Shown: piece by piece, positions 24,379 through 33,147 of the stretch
How the letters are laid out: each line of letters starts with the position of its first letter
Numbering within the stretch: the first letter of the stretch is position 1
DNA from: SAR324 cluster bacterium JCVI-SC AAA005
GTDB taxonomy: Bacteria > SAR324 > NAC60-12
Assembly (NCBI GenBank): GCA_000224765.2
Contig: AGAU01000158.1
Coordinates: forward strand, 1-42,600
Direction of reading: 5' to 3'
DNA: 42,600 nucleotides
Translations under genes and position numbers: made by a program
Notes under the pieces: model-generated
The model's input: the letters and a program-made list of their open reading frames with translations, nothing else
What the model was told of the DNA's origin: nothing
Databases searched by the model: none

Positions 24379-25301
24379 TTACTGCACCAGAACACCGCTC
24401 CACCCACGAGTCAGAATCGGATGAACGGAATCAATCGCTCAAGGTCTATCTAAATGGTCAGATCGTCCCGCGAGAACAGGCCCTGGTTTCGGTCTACGAT
24501 GCGGGCTTCATGCTGGGGGATGGCATCTGGGAAGGAATCCGACTCTACAACAGCAAATGGGCCTTTGTCGAGGATCACATGGATCGCTTGTATGAATCCG
24601 CTCGTTTGGTGGACATGGATATTCCGCTGACTCGTGAGCAGATGATTGCAGCGCTGGATCAGACTGCTACGGCCAACCAGATGACACAGGATGTACACGC
24701 TCGCCTGATGATTACCCGAGGCTTGAAGAGCAAACCGTTTCAGGATCCAAGGCTCTCCCAGCGGGGTCTAACGATAGCAATCATCATGGAACACTCGAAG
24801 GTGCCGGAAGACATCTATCACAAAGGCATCACACTCCACACTGTCCCGATCTATCGAGGCTTACCCGTTACTCAGGATCCGAAGCTCAACTCTCACTCCA
24901 AGCTCAACTGTATTCTAGCCTGCATTCATGCGCAGAAAGCTGGTGCTGACGAAGCTCTGATGCTGGACCCACATGGCTTTGTCAACACCACCAATTCATG
25001 CAACTTCTTCATTGTCCGCAAGGGGCAGGTATGGACTTCAACGGGGGATTACTGCATGAACGGCGTCACTCGTCAAAAGGTGATTGATCTCTGTCGGGCT
25101 TACCAGATTCCCATTCATGTTCGCAACTTCTCTCTGATGGAAACTTATGGAGCGGAAGAAGCCTTCCTAACCGGGACATTTGGCGCACAAACTCCCGTGG
25201 AGTCAATCGATGGCCGTACGATTGGCAACCCTGGTCAGTGGCCGTTGATTGAGAAGATTCGCCAACTCTACAAGGACCTGGTCCGAGCAGAAACAGCATG
25301 A
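24375..25301 (+). CDS. Class IV PLP aminotransferase (branched-chain/D-amino-acid aminotransferase family)
   Basis: A 308-residue fold-type IV enzyme. Landmarks: DAGFMLGDGIWEGIRLYNSKWAFVEDHMDRL near residues 42-73, the PLP lysine in SHSKLNCILACIHAQ near residue 176, DEALMLDPHGFVNTTNSCNFFIV (cofactor glutamate position altered to Val-Asn-Thr-Thr) and GVTRQKVIDLC. In most relatives the stretch after LD reads GxVxExxxxNxF; here the usual glutamate position reads threonine (FVNTTNSCNFF), which could affect specificity or mechanism. It would transaminate an imported amino acid, consistent with its tight coupling to the amino-acid transporter genes. Start overlaps the ATPase stop. Confidence 0.9.
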   Translation: MITAPEHRSTHESESDERNQSLKVYLNGQIVPREQALVSVYDAGFMLGDGIWEGIRLYNSKWAFVEDHMDRLYESARLVDMDIPLTREQMIAALDQTATANQMTQDVHARLMITRGLKSKPFQDPRLSQRGLTIAIIMEHSKVPEDIYHKGITLHTVPIYRGLPVTQDPKLNSHSKLNCILACIHAQKAGADEALMLDPHGFVNTTNSCNFFIVRKGQVWTSTGDYCMNGVTRQKVIDLCRAYQIPIHVRNFSLMETYGAEEAFLTGTFGAQTPVESIDGRTIGNPGQWPLIEKIRQLYKDLVRAETA

Positions 25302-25343
25302 AGCTCTGCTCATTCCTTATCAAATGTCTAGGATTCCATTTGA

Positions 25344-25822
25344 CAGCCCCCCAATACCAAGGTATCCAAAACATTTCGCGGTGTGATCCTGCTCAACACC
25401 AACTTCTGGAGAGGAACTTGTCCCTGTGTCAAAGCCGCAGGAGTCTGTGATACTTTCCAGCAGCCGATTGCTGTATATTCATTCGGCGAGCTTGGCATCC
25501 AGTTATTGAACATGCCGCACCCGGGAGAGCTGTGCTGCCCAACCTGACATTTAGTGCTTATGCCCAATATCATCACCTGACAGACGATATCCTTGCTGGT
25601 GGGAAGTTGTCATATTAAGACGGAGTGATCGTGGTGCCCAATAGCCCTGGCCTAGTTGTGACGATGGATCAGGATCGACTGCAGCAATACGTGGAAGCCT
25701 TCCAACATGAGGGAGGCTGTACCTATGATCAGGACTCTTCACGACCAGGCTGGTTTGCCCTCGTTCCAAATACTCGCTGGGCAGATCATCCACTGCCTGG
25801 CCTTCCTTTTACCCAATACTGA
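25344..25822 (+). pseudogene. Remnant of an enolase-superfamily dehydratase (C-terminal part)
   Basis: Two frames together give the C-terminal third of a mandelate racemase/glucarate dehydratase-like protein. The first frame reads [20 protein letters not shown] and [16 protein letters not shown]. After a frameshift near 25518-25525 the second reads [21 protein letters not shown], then DGVIVVPNSPGLVVTMDQD, ending at TGA 25820-25822. An in-frame TAA (25616-25618) interrupts the second frame after KLSY. The N-terminal two thirds, including the metal-binding residues, are absent. An intact mandelate racemase-family gene follows at 26621 but is not a close copy, so this may be a lost separate dehydratase of the pathway. 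Confidence 0.85.
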
Positions 25823-25833
25823 GAAGACAGAAC

Positions 25834-26607
25834 ATGCAAACAGACATGACGGGCAAGGTAGCCCTGGTCACCGGTGGGGCTGGTGGTATCGGTGAGTTCA
25901 TTTGTGAACGATTGGCTCAGGCTGGCAGCACTGTGCTTATGCTTGATGTGGATGGCAGCAAAGCTGAAGAGACGCTGGGTCGCTTGGGTGAACGACTTGG
26001 TAACGCCGTCCAGCGCATTGAGTTTGTGCTTGGAGACCTGAACGATCTACAGGCGACCGATCAATTGGCCCAGGATCTGGTGAAGCGTTACGATACGATT
26101 GATGTGCTGGTTAATAATGCCTGCATAAATCCATTGGGACCACTAGATGAAGCTGATATTGAGGAGTTCGAAAGGACGCAGCGGATCAACAGTCACTCTG
26201 GTTTTGTATTGGCTCGTGCAATTGTGCCAAGCATGAAAAAGACGGGTGCCGGTTGGATCGTAAACATCGCCAGCATCACCGTTAATGGAGGTTGGGGTGA
26301 TTTCGTGCCCTATGTGCATTCCAAGGGAGCGATTGTCGGCATGACTCGCTCGATGGCCCGGGAACTGGGCCCCTTTAATATTCACGTGAACTCAATCAGT
26401 CCTGGTGCAATTCCTACGGAGTTGGAGCGTCAGGTCTGGGCCCACAAGTTGGAAGAGTACACCCAGTTTATTCTGGATCACCAGAGTCTCAAGCGACGCA
26501 TTGAACCGCAGGAAATTGCCCAGACTGTACACTATCTTTGTTGTGAAGCTTCCAGCGGGATGACAGGTCAAAACCTGAGTGTCGACGGTGGCTGGTGGAT
26601 GCATTGA
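25834..26607 (+). CDS. Short-chain dehydrogenase/reductase (SDR)
   Basis: A 257-residue classical SDR. Cofactor loop TGGAGGIGEFI (about residues 12-22), acidic residue at the end of strand 2 in LMLDVDG favouring NAD, NNAC in DVLVNNACINPLG, catalytic serine in NIASITVNGG, and Tyr-Lys in YVHSKGA. The end MTGQNLSVDGGWWMH is typical. It starts 11 bases after the enolase-family remnant, and the next gene begins 13 bases after its stop, so it belongs to the plus-strand operon. Likely oxidises a sugar acid or hydroxy acid in the same pathway as the neighbouring dehydratase (inference). Confidence 0.93.
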   Translation: MQTDMTGKVALVTGGAGGIGEFICERLAQAGSTVLMLDVDGSKAEETLGRLGERLGNAVQRIEFVLGDLNDLQATDQLAQDLVKRYDTIDVLVNNACINPLGPLDEADIEEFERTQRINSHSGFVLARAIVPSMKKTGAGWIVNIASITVNGGWGDFVPYVHSKGAIVGMTRSMARELGPFNIHVNSISPGAIPTELERQVWAHKLEEYTQFILDHQSLKRRIEPQEIAQTVHYLCCEASSGMTGQNLSVDGGWWMH

Positions 26608-26620
26608 AACGAGAAAAATC

Positions 26621-27817
26621 ATGAAAATCACTGCGCTTGAAACAATCCGCAATGCGGAATTCCCCAACCTTCTCTGGTTGCATGTCCGTACAGATGAAGG
26701 ACTCACTGGATTGGGAGAAACCTTCTTTGGTGCCCAAGCGGTCGAAGCTTATATTCATGAGAGTGTCGCACCTCAACTGCTGGGTCAGGACCCCAGTAGA
26801 ATCGACTACATCGCTCGTAAACTCTATGGCTACCTAGGTTTCCGTGGATCGGGAGTAGAAACCCGGGGCAACTCTGCGATCGACATTGCGCTCTGGGATC
26901 TGTGGGGCAAACGTACGGCACAGCCTATCTATCAGCTACTTGGCGGTTTGACGCGTGAGCAGGTACGCGTTTACAACACTTGTGCGGGATACCGCTACGT
27001 CCGGCAACGCCCTGTACAAACTACGGATAACTGGGGACTTGATGGTGAAGAAGGCCCCTACGAAGACCTGGACGCTTTCCTCAATCGAGCCGATGAACTG
27101 GCGCTGAGTCTATTGCAGCAGGGAATTCAGGCTATGAAGATCTGGCCCTTCGATCATGCTGCTGAAAATAACGGAGGATTGCACATCAGCTCTGCCGAAC
27201 TGCGTCGAGCTCTTGAACCCTTTGAGAAGATTCGCAAGGCTGTTGGTGACAAGATAGACATTATGGTTGAATTCCACTCATTGTGGAATCTACCCACAGC
27301 CTGCCGAATTGCCGAAGCCGTAAAACCCTTCCAGCCATATTGGATGGAAGACCCCGTCAAGATGGACAGCCTGAGTGTTGTTGGAGAATACCGTCAGCGG
27401 ACGGGACTGCCGGTCACCGCCAGTGAGACCCTGAGCTATCGGACTGGCTACAAGGACTTACTGGAAGCCAAGGCAGTGGATATCGTGATGCCTGACCTAA
27501 GTTGGTGTGGAGGGATTTCAGAAGCGAAGAAGATCGCAACGATGGCCGAAGCACATCAACTGCCAGTGGCTCCTCACGATTGCACTGGACCAGTGGTACT
27601 GATGGCGTCTTCTCATTTGTCACTGAATGCGCCGAATGCTCTACTACAGGAGACCGTTCGTGCGTTCTACACAGGCTGGTACAAGGAAATCGCGACCACC
27701 TTGCCAATCATTGAGGAAGGCCATCTGCGACTGGAACCTAATCCGGGTCTAGGCTTAGAGCTGCTCCCTGATTTCCTGATGCGCAACGATACATACCGCC
27801 AGCACTCGGAACTCTGA
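26621..27817 (+). CDS. Mandelate racemase/muconate lactonizing enzyme-family dehydratase
   Basis: A 398-residue enolase-superfamily enzyme. N-terminal capping domain: ITALETIRNAEFPNLLWLHVRTDEGLTGLGETFFG. Barrel motifs: AMKIWPFD with the strand-2 lysine region, IMVEFHSLWN and YWMEDPV with metal-binding acidic residues, TASETL as third metal ligand, VDIVMPDLSWCGGISEAKKIA, and VAPHDCTGPV with the His-Asp catalytic pair seen in sugar-acid dehydratases. Start is ATG 26621 with GAGAAA upstream; the earlier in-frame start at 26579 would lie in the SDR gene. Last gene of the plus-strand operon; ends 11 bases from the convergent kinase. Substrate is most likely an acid sugar. Confidence 0.93.
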   Translation: MKITALETIRNAEFPNLLWLHVRTDEGLTGLGETFFGAQAVEAYIHESVAPQLLGQDPSRIDYIARKLYGYLGFRGSGVETRGNSAIDIALWDLWGKRTAQPIYQLLGGLTREQVRVYNTCAGYRYVRQRPVQTTDNWGLDGEEGPYEDLDAFLNRADELALSLLQQGIQAMKIWPFDHAAENNGGLHISSAELRRALEPFEKIRKAVGDKIDIMVEFHSLWNLPTACRIAEAVKPFQPYWMEDPVKMDSLSVVGEYRQRTGLPVTASETLSYRTGYKDLLEAKAVDIVMPDLSWCGGISEAKKIATMAEAHQLPVAPHDCTGPVVLMASSHLSLNAPNALLQETVRAFYTGWYKEIATTLPIIEEGHLRLEPNPGLGLELLPDFLMRNDTYRQHSEL

Positions 27818-27828
27818 GTTCGGGAAAA

Positions 27829-29364
27829 TCAGTCGAGAGAAACTGGATAAAGTTGCTGCAATCGTTCCTGCATGGGTTGTAGCAGTTGCCAGGCTGGTGT
27901 GTAAACTTGCTTATAGTGAGCTTGATAGGCCTCCATCGTCGCTGGATCTGGTTCAATTGTTTCAGCACCGTATTTCAGACCTCCTAACGCTTCTTCCAGA
28001 TTCTTGAACAACCCTGCTCCCATTCCACCCAACAGGGCTGCGCCCAGGCTGACAGCTTCCGTCATATTCAACCGTTGTAATGGATGTTTTAGGACGGCAG
28101 CCTTGATCTGCATCAACATCCGATTTTGACTCTCACCACCAATGCAATGAATTCGTTGCACTGAGTTTTCAGGCAGAGGTTTGATCATCGCTTCTGTGAT
28201 CATGCGAATATCGCAGGCCATTCCTTCCAGAATCGATCGATACATCTGCCAATGATTGGTGTAGGTACCAAAACCAAGGAAAGCACCACGGGCTTGTTCC
28301 ACTGCATTGGGTGGTGAGCCCATACGTAGATGTGGCATGAAGAGCAAACCGTCACAACCTGGATTGATTTTCGAGGCTTCCTCAATCAACTGCTCGTGGC
28401 TATAGCGCTGTTCCGTAAGTTGATGGAACCATTGAACTGTACCTCCTGATGTGAAGAGACCTCCAACCAAGTAGTAGTAGGGCCGATCAGTAACCACTAC
28501 ACCCTGAGCATAACCCTGGCGTCCAAGTGTTGGATCTGCTAGAGGCTTGTCCATGAAGATCATTACCCCCTCGGCGGTGCCCATCGAATTGACCAAGGTC
28601 CCAGAGGTCAGGGCTCCAGCGACAATCGCACCAATCAGGTGATCATGTCCACCAGCAGAGACCAGGCAATCCTGTGACAATCCGGTAGCTTCAGCGACTT
28701 CCGGAAGAATGTGGCCCAGTCGCGTGCCGGATGGAACAAACTCCTGGTACCAGCTTGGTGGAATACCGACTTCTTCCAGCAAACCACTGGCAAGTTGCAA
28801 GGAACGAATATCGAGTGCAAAGGTCCGAGAAGCTAAACTGTAGTCAGTGGCTGGAATGCCACAGAGACGCCAAGCTAGGTAGTCTGCGGTGTGGAGCCAG
28901 CGACGAGTTGACTTGAAGACTTCTGGTTTGTGTTCGCGTAACCATAGCTGCTTGCAGAGAGTGTAGATTGGAGAGATGTTCAATCCAGTTGTATCAAACA
29001 GCCGCTGTTCACCTATTTGTTCGGCAAGGCGTTGGGCTTGTGGCTTTGTGCGTGTGTCGTACCAGGCGATGATTGGGTGCAGAGGTCGATCGTCTTCACC
29101 CAAGGGTACTCCAGCCTCAGCAACACTGGTCACAGCTATAGACTGAATTCGCTTGGGGTCTTCTACCTGCCGCACGGCTCGACGAATTGCCTGCCAGCAA
29201 GCCTGCCAGAGCTGATCTGCATCCAAGGTCGCCCAGCCAGGATATGGCGTTTCCAGTGGAGGGGTGACGCTACCCTCCGCAACGATAGCACCTTCCAGTG
29301 TGAAAATGAGTGCCCGAACTCGGCTTGAACCAGCGTCTACACCCAAGAGTAAAGGGGAATTCAT
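27829..29364 (-). CDS. FGGY-family carbohydrate kinase
   Basis: A 511-residue sugar kinase. The N-terminal phosphate loop is LLLGVDAGSSRVRALIF; IAWYDTRTKPQA and DYLAWRLCG follow; SAGGHDHLIGAIVAG, LVNSMGTAEGV and IHCIGGESQNRMLMQIKAAVL are the C-terminal ATP-domain landmarks (the GGxxxN pattern). It phosphorylates a sugar or polyol with ATP in the cytoplasm. I chose ATG 29364, preceded by GGAG at a 9-base spacing; an in-frame TTG at 29382 is the alternative. It follows a SorC regulator on the same strand, as kinase and regulator genes do in lsr and polyol operons. The exact substrate is not readable. Confidence 0.93.
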   Translation of the reverse strand: MNSPLLLGVDAGSSRVRALIFTLEGAIVAEGSVTPPLETPYPGWATLDADQLWQACWQAIRRAVRQVEDPKRIQSIAVTSVAEAGVPLGEDDRPLHPIIAWYDTRTKPQAQRLAEQIGEQRLFDTTGLNISPIYTLCKQLWLREHKPEVFKSTRRWLHTADYLAWRLCGIPATDYSLASRTFALDIRSLQLASGLLEEVGIPPSWYQEFVPSGTRLGHILPEVAEATGLSQDCLVSAGGHDHLIGAIVAGALTSGTLVNSMGTAEGVMIFMDKPLADPTLGRQGYAQGVVVTDRPYYYLVGGLFTSGGTVQWFHQLTEQRYSHEQLIEEASKINPGCDGLLFMPHLRMGSPPNAVEQARGAFLGFGTYTNHWQMYRSILEGMACDIRMITEAMIKPLPENSVQRIHCIGGESQNRMLMQIKAAVLKHPLQRLNMTEAVSLGAALLGGMGAGLFKNLEEALGGLKYGAETIEPDPATMEAYQAHYKQVYTPAWQLLQPMQERLQQLYPVSLD

Positions 29365-29444
29365 GAGAAATTTCTCCGGCAAGAAAGCAGAGGCTAAGGC
29401 AAGGCCTCTCGTAGAAAATGATTGAATTTGTTAATCGTGGGTCT

Positions 29445-30410
29445 TCATCTAACTGAAGTGGGGGCCATCTGCAATAGGTAATGGGCAGTTTGTTCATCTG
29501 TTACCAGGCCATTGATCCACTTTCCCTGAAGGATAGAGCACAGGGCTTGATGCTTTTGAATACCTCCAGAGATGCAAACAAACAGCCGATCTGGATTGTG
29601 TCTCAATACCTCACCAGCCAATCGATTCGTAAACTCTTCATTGAGCAATTGGCCATCTAAATCCAGAATCCTACCGAGTAATTCTGCGCAAGCTCCCTGT
29701 TTTTGCAGGTATTGCCATTCCTCAGTAGTCATCAATCCTTCTTTTAGAAAAGCCGAGTTGGTATGTATTGGAGAGACACTGGCAAAGGCAACGTTAGCTT
29801 GTTCAACGATCTTGGAGACACGTTTATAGACGGTCAACTGTTCTAGGAGTTGTTTCTCGGCAAGAGTAGGAAGGACCAGTGGAGCTGGAAAGTAGTATCC
29901 TTGGGCACCAGTTTTTTCAGCAAAAGGAGTGACCAGATCAAATTCGCTGGGGTTACCTTCGGGTGTTGTGAAGCCAACGAGAGAAGTAACGCTGTGATCG
30001 TTGCGCTGAAATTCTTCAAGGTGTTTGATGCTGTGGCGGATTGTTTGTCCGCTGCCTAGAGCAAAGGTGCAGGGATCTTCCCTGCGGATGAAGCGTTCCA
30101 TTACCTGGGCACCGAGTGCACAGAGACTTTGAAACACCTCCTCAGCACTTTGTTCATCGGTGGCTGGAGCGACTTCACAGAGTTTTAGATGATAGCGAGA
30201 CTGTAATTCCTGGCTGAGTTCCATGCACTCACTCAGATGGTGGTGGTCGATGCGTGTGACCACGATGCCCTGCTCAAGTGCTTGGCTCAGGTAACGTTGA
30301 ATACTCTGACGTGAGAGGTTGAGGTTGGCAGCAATTTCCACCTGGTTCTGCTTCTGGACATAATAGCGCCAGGCAATCCGAGCAATTAGATCAGAAGCAG
30401 GACGAGGCAT
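29445..30410 (-). CDS. SorC/LsrR-type sugar-binding transcriptional regulator
   Basis: A 321-residue regulator of the SorC family. The N-terminal helix-turn-helix (QNQVEIAANLNLSRQSIQRYLSQALEQGIV, about residues 22-51) is joined to a sugar-phosphate-binding domain related to sugar isomerases, with FALGSGQTIRHSIKHL, SLVGFTTPEG and ISGGIQKHQALCSIL as landmarks. Such regulators bind a phosphorylated sugar made by the adjacent kinase and release or activate the operon. It sits between the kinase (80 bases downstream) and the aldolase (27 bases upstream) on the same strand. Confidence 0.92.
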   Translation of the reverse strand: MPRPASDLIARIAWRYYVQKQNQVEIAANLNLSRQSIQRYLSQALEQGIVVTRIDHHHLSECMELSQELQSRYHLKLCEVAPATDEQSAEEVFQSLCALGAQVMERFIRREDPCTFALGSGQTIRHSIKHLEEFQRNDHSVTSLVGFTTPEGNPSEFDLVTPFAEKTGAQGYYFPAPLVLPTLAEKQLLEQLTVYKRVSKIVEQANVAFASVSPIHTNSAFLKEGLMTTEEWQYLQKQGACAELLGRILDLDGQLLNEEFTNRLAGEVLRHNPDRLFVCISGGIQKHQALCSILQGKWINGLVTDEQTAHYLLQMAPTSVR

Positions 30411-30437
30411 TGAGGCTCAAGCGGGGAGAATTAGAAG

Positions 30438-31232
30438 CTAAGATTTCACCAAGCGATAGGCCGTATCGACACTTGCATCTTCGTGGATGATGGCAGCTAG
30501 TGCTGCGGTCATTCCTTCAGTATTTGCATGTCCCCAGACGTTGCGTCCCATCGTGATGCCGACTGCACCGACGTCCATAGCATCACGAACCATCTGCAAG
30601 ATTCCCCGATCAGAATCTGACTTTGGACCGCCAAGAATTAACACCGGAACCGTACAGTTTTCCAGAACAGTGCGGAAGCTCTCCTTATCGCCAGTGTAGA
30701 AAGTTTTCACATAGTCTGCACCAGCTTCAGCAGCCACACGACTTGCAGCCGCGACCATCTCTGGAGTACGCATGGTTTCGTTAGGCCAGCCTCCGGGGAC
30801 GCTCTCAATCATCAATGGAATGCACCATTTCTGGCATTCAGCAGCAAGCTGCATCCCATGTAGGACGGATTCGTTACCATGGTAGCGTTTGAAATAATCA
30901 TCTTTCGGATCACACCAGGGGTAAATTTCTACCTTGATCCCATCGACTCCGAGGCGCAGTGCCATCTCTACTGTGCTTTGGATGCTCTGTGGTGTGATGT
31001 CTACACTGAGCCAGCAGCCACCACCGCTCAGGGCTTCTGCTGCAGCGACTGTAGAACCCCAAGGAGTCAAAATGGCATCAGCTCCTCCAGCACGTACTGC
31101 CTTGACAACCGCAGCAATATTCTTCAAGCCGGTGACGGTATCAAAGACGCGTGCATGATCCATCGCAATTACTAGGGAACGATCATTGTTGCGAAACAGA
31201 CGTTGGGTTCGTAAGTTTTTCTCTTTCAACAT
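30438..31232 (-). CDS. Class I (Schiff-base) aldolase, DeoC/LacD/LsrF-like
   Basis: A 264-residue (beta/alpha)8 aldolase. RSLVIAMDHARVFDTVTGL opens the barrel, GVDGIKVEIYPW follows, and ADYVKTFYTGD carries the expected Schiff-base lysine. LILGGPKSD and GAVGITMGRNVWGH form the phosphate-binding end, as in LsrF and archaeal-type fructose-bisphosphate aldolases. The start is ATG 31232, placed 7 bases after GAGGAG; an in-frame GTG at 31247 is less likely. Its neighbours (FGGY kinase, SorC regulator, Rbs/Lsr-type ABC importer) resemble the lsr gene set, where the equivalent enzyme processes phospho-AI-2. A plain sugar-phosphate aldolase is equally possible. Confidence 0.9.
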   Translation of the reverse strand: MLKEKNLRTQRLFRNNDRSLVIAMDHARVFDTVTGLKNIAAVVKAVRAGGADAILTPWGSTVAAAEALSGGGCWLSVDITPQSIQSTVEMALRLGVDGIKVEIYPWCDPKDDYFKRYHGNESVLHGMQLAAECQKWCIPLMIESVPGGWPNETMRTPEMVAAASRVAAEAGADYVKTFYTGDKESFRTVLENCTVPVLILGGPKSDSDRGILQMVRDAMDVGAVGITMGRNVWGHANTEGMTAALAAIIHEDASVDTAYRLVKS

Positions 31233-31264
31233 CAAAATACTCCTCACTGTGGATGTATCACGTT

Positions 31265-32002
31265 TTAGCCAGAAACCATTTGACTGACCACTTTTTCTCT
31301 ACTAGTTTCACTGATTTTGCTCTCCCCTACGACACGTCCCTGTCGTAGGATCAGAATCCGGTCTGAGGCCGCAAAAATGTCATTTAGGTTGTGTGAAATG
31401 AAGATGATTCCGATTTTCTGTGTGCGCAGTTTATCGATCAACTCCAGCACCTTGCGTTGTTCTGGCACACCTAGAGCGGCGGTTGGTTCATCCATGATGA
31501 GCAACTTTGCATTCCAGTAAATTGCGCGACTGATCGCAATCGCTTGTCGTTGGCCCCCTGACAAATTGCGCACAGGTTGTTCAAGGGAACTTTCTGGAAT
31601 TTCAATGTCTAGTGAATGCAAGACTTCTCTTGATTCCTTTAGCATTCTTTGACGGTCAATAATCTGTGTCATTCCCAGGAAGGATTTCATTGGCTCCCGA
31701 CCTAGAAATATGTTGGCGCCTACATCAAGGTTGTCGGCTAGCGCCAGATCTTGATAAATGGTCTCAATTCCTAGGTTACGGGCTTGTAGAGGCGAATTAG
31801 CATGGAGAGGTTGGTCCTGATAAGCCAGTGAACCGGTATCAGGTGCGTGCACTCCTGAAATGATCTTAATCAACGTGGATTTGCCAGCTCCATTGTCTCC
31901 AGCGAGTGCCAATACTTCTCCTGCCTGGAGATTCATACTGACGTTGTTAAGCGCTTTGACTCCCCCGAAGTGCTTAGAAACTCCCTTGACTTCCAGCATC
32001 AT
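31265..32002 (-). CDS. Ribose/AI-2-type ABC importer ATPase, single-domain form
   Basis: A 245-residue ATPase of the sugar CUT2 class. Walker A is GDNGAGKSTLIKIISG (about residue 36), the Q-loop region ETIYQDLALADNLDVGANIFLGRE, the signature LSGGQRQAIAISRAI, Walker B LLIMDEPTAALG and the switch IFISHNLNDIFAA. RbsA and LsrA have two such domains in ~500 residues; this protein has one, as in the FrcA-like branch. It starts 4 bases inside the permease stop, so the two are translated together. The start may be either of two adjacent ATG codons (32002 or 31999). Confidence 0.94.
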   Translation of the reverse strand: MMLEVKGVSKHFGGVKALNNVSMNLQAGEVLALAGDNGAGKSTLIKIISGVHAPDTGSLAYQDQPLHANSPLQARNLGIETIYQDLALADNLDVGANIFLGREPMKSFLGMTQIIDRQRMLKESREVLHSLDIEIPESSLEQPVRNLSGGQRQAIAISRAIYWNAKLLIMDEPTAALGVPEQRKVLELIDKLRTQKIGIIFISHNLNDIFAASDRILILRQGRVVGESKISETSREKVVSQMVSG

Positions 32003-33030
32003 TTTCCTCCGTTGGATATGCGTGTACGTGACTGATCTACCAATACAGCCACGATGATCACGATCCCTACGGCCAGGAACTGCCAGAAGGGTTCAACATC
32101 CACAAAGACGAGTCCAAACTGAATGATAGCAATCACCAGAGCCCCGATAACAGTTCCAAAGATTCTTCCTGAGCCACCGAAGAAACTGGCTCCTCCAATG
32201 AATACCGCTGCAATGGAATCAAGCAGAAGAGGCTCTCCAGCCTGGGCAGCACCAGCTGAGAAACGGGCGGTATAGATCAATCCGGCTAGACCAGCAAATC
32301 CTGCAGATATCATGTAGAGCAACAGGGTGTGTCGTTTTACATTGATCCCAGCCCGTAGAGCAGCTTCTCGATTTCCCCCAATGGCGTAGGTATACTGACC
32401 GAATCGAGTCTGTGACAGCACAAAGTGGGCGATGAGAACAACAATGGCTGTGATCAGGACCGGAATAGGAATCAGTCCAAAAATTTTGATAGTACCCAAT
32501 TGGAAGAGAATCGGGTTATTCACTGGAACAGTCACTCCATCGGCCACAATAAATCCAAGTCCTCGGGCTACACCGTACATTCCAAGGGTGCCAATGAATG
32601 GGGGAATGTGCAGACCAGCAATCAGCCAACCGTTAATCATTCCGGGCACCATCACGATCAACATAGTGGCAATTACACCAATAAAAAGTGCAACAAGAGG
32701 ATCCTGTCCTCCGAGACTAGAAGTGATTGTAGCAAATACAACAGCAGCGAATCCCATCGCAAATCCGATGGATAGATCGATTCCTCCAGCAATGATCACA
32801 AAGGTTACGCCAATCCCAAGCAGCAAGGGGGCAGCGGCGAAAGTGAGAATGCTCTGAATATTGAAAAGATTGAACAGAAAAGAGGTGTCGTAGGCAAGTT
32901 GCGCCCATACTTCGAAGAAGACCGACATTGACAGGAGAAACAGCCAAGGCCATATCGAACGGATCACATCCAGTTTCATCAGGCACTTCTCAGGAGTGGT
33001 GAGCGAGAGTTTTGATCGGGTGCGTGCCAT
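31999..33030 (-). CDS. Ribose/AI-2-type ABC importer permease (RbsC family)
   Basis: A 343-residue multi-span permease. Landmarks: APLLLGIGVTFVIIAGGIDLSIG, FIGTLGMYGVARGL, GGNREAALRAGINVKRHTLL (the CUT2 signature) and AAVFIGGASFFGGSGRIFGTVIGAL. Eight or more hydrophobic segments are apparent. A second in-frame ATG at 32979 (MKLDVIRSIWPWLF) with GAGAAG six bases upstream may be the true start; the ATG at 33030 has its GAGG only one base away, which is poor spacing. The gene is preceded by a stem-loop at 33104-33131 after the binding-protein stop. Confidence 0.93.
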   Translation of the reverse strand: MARTRSKLSLTTPEKCLMKLDVIRSIWPWLFLLSMSVFFEVWAQLAYDTSFLFNLFNIQSILTFAAAPLLLGIGVTFVIIAGGIDLSIGFAMGFAAVVFATITSSLGGQDPLVALFIGVIATMLIVMVPGMINGWLIAGLHIPPFIGTLGMYGVARGLGFIVADGVTVPVNNPILFQLGTIKIFGLIPIPVLITAIVVLIAHFVLSQTRFGQYTYAIGGNREAALRAGINVKRHTLLLYMISAGFAGLAGLIYTARFSAGAAQAGEPLLLDSIAAVFIGGASFFGGSGRIFGTVIGALVIAIIQFGLVFVDVEPFWQFLAVGIVIIVAVLVDQSRTRISNGGK

Positions 33031-33103
33031 TCCTCAGGGGGGGAGCTGGAAGGAATGGGTCTTCCGTGCAACTGATTTGGGGAGAACGCACCCTAGAGTC
33101 ATC

Positions 33104-33131
33104 AGAAAGTTGCTCACTAAAGCAACTTTCT
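33104..33131 (-). promoter_or_regulatory. Intercistronic stem-loop after sugar-binding-protein gene
   Basis: Perfect 11-bp inverted repeat: 33104-33114 (AGAAAGTTGCT) pairs with 33121-33131 around a 6-base loop, in the gap between the binding-protein and permease genes. No U-run follows on the transcribed strand. Likely a partial terminator or RNA-stability element. Confidence 0.7.
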
Positions 33132-33147
33132 ATGATTGGGAAAGGAA

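Noticed and set aside
32425..32857. Two overlapping plus-strand frames of 116 and 141 codons, one rich in Asn, Gly and His
   Set aside because: Antisense to the RbsC-type permease; the odd composition follows from reading hydrophobic membrane codons backwards.
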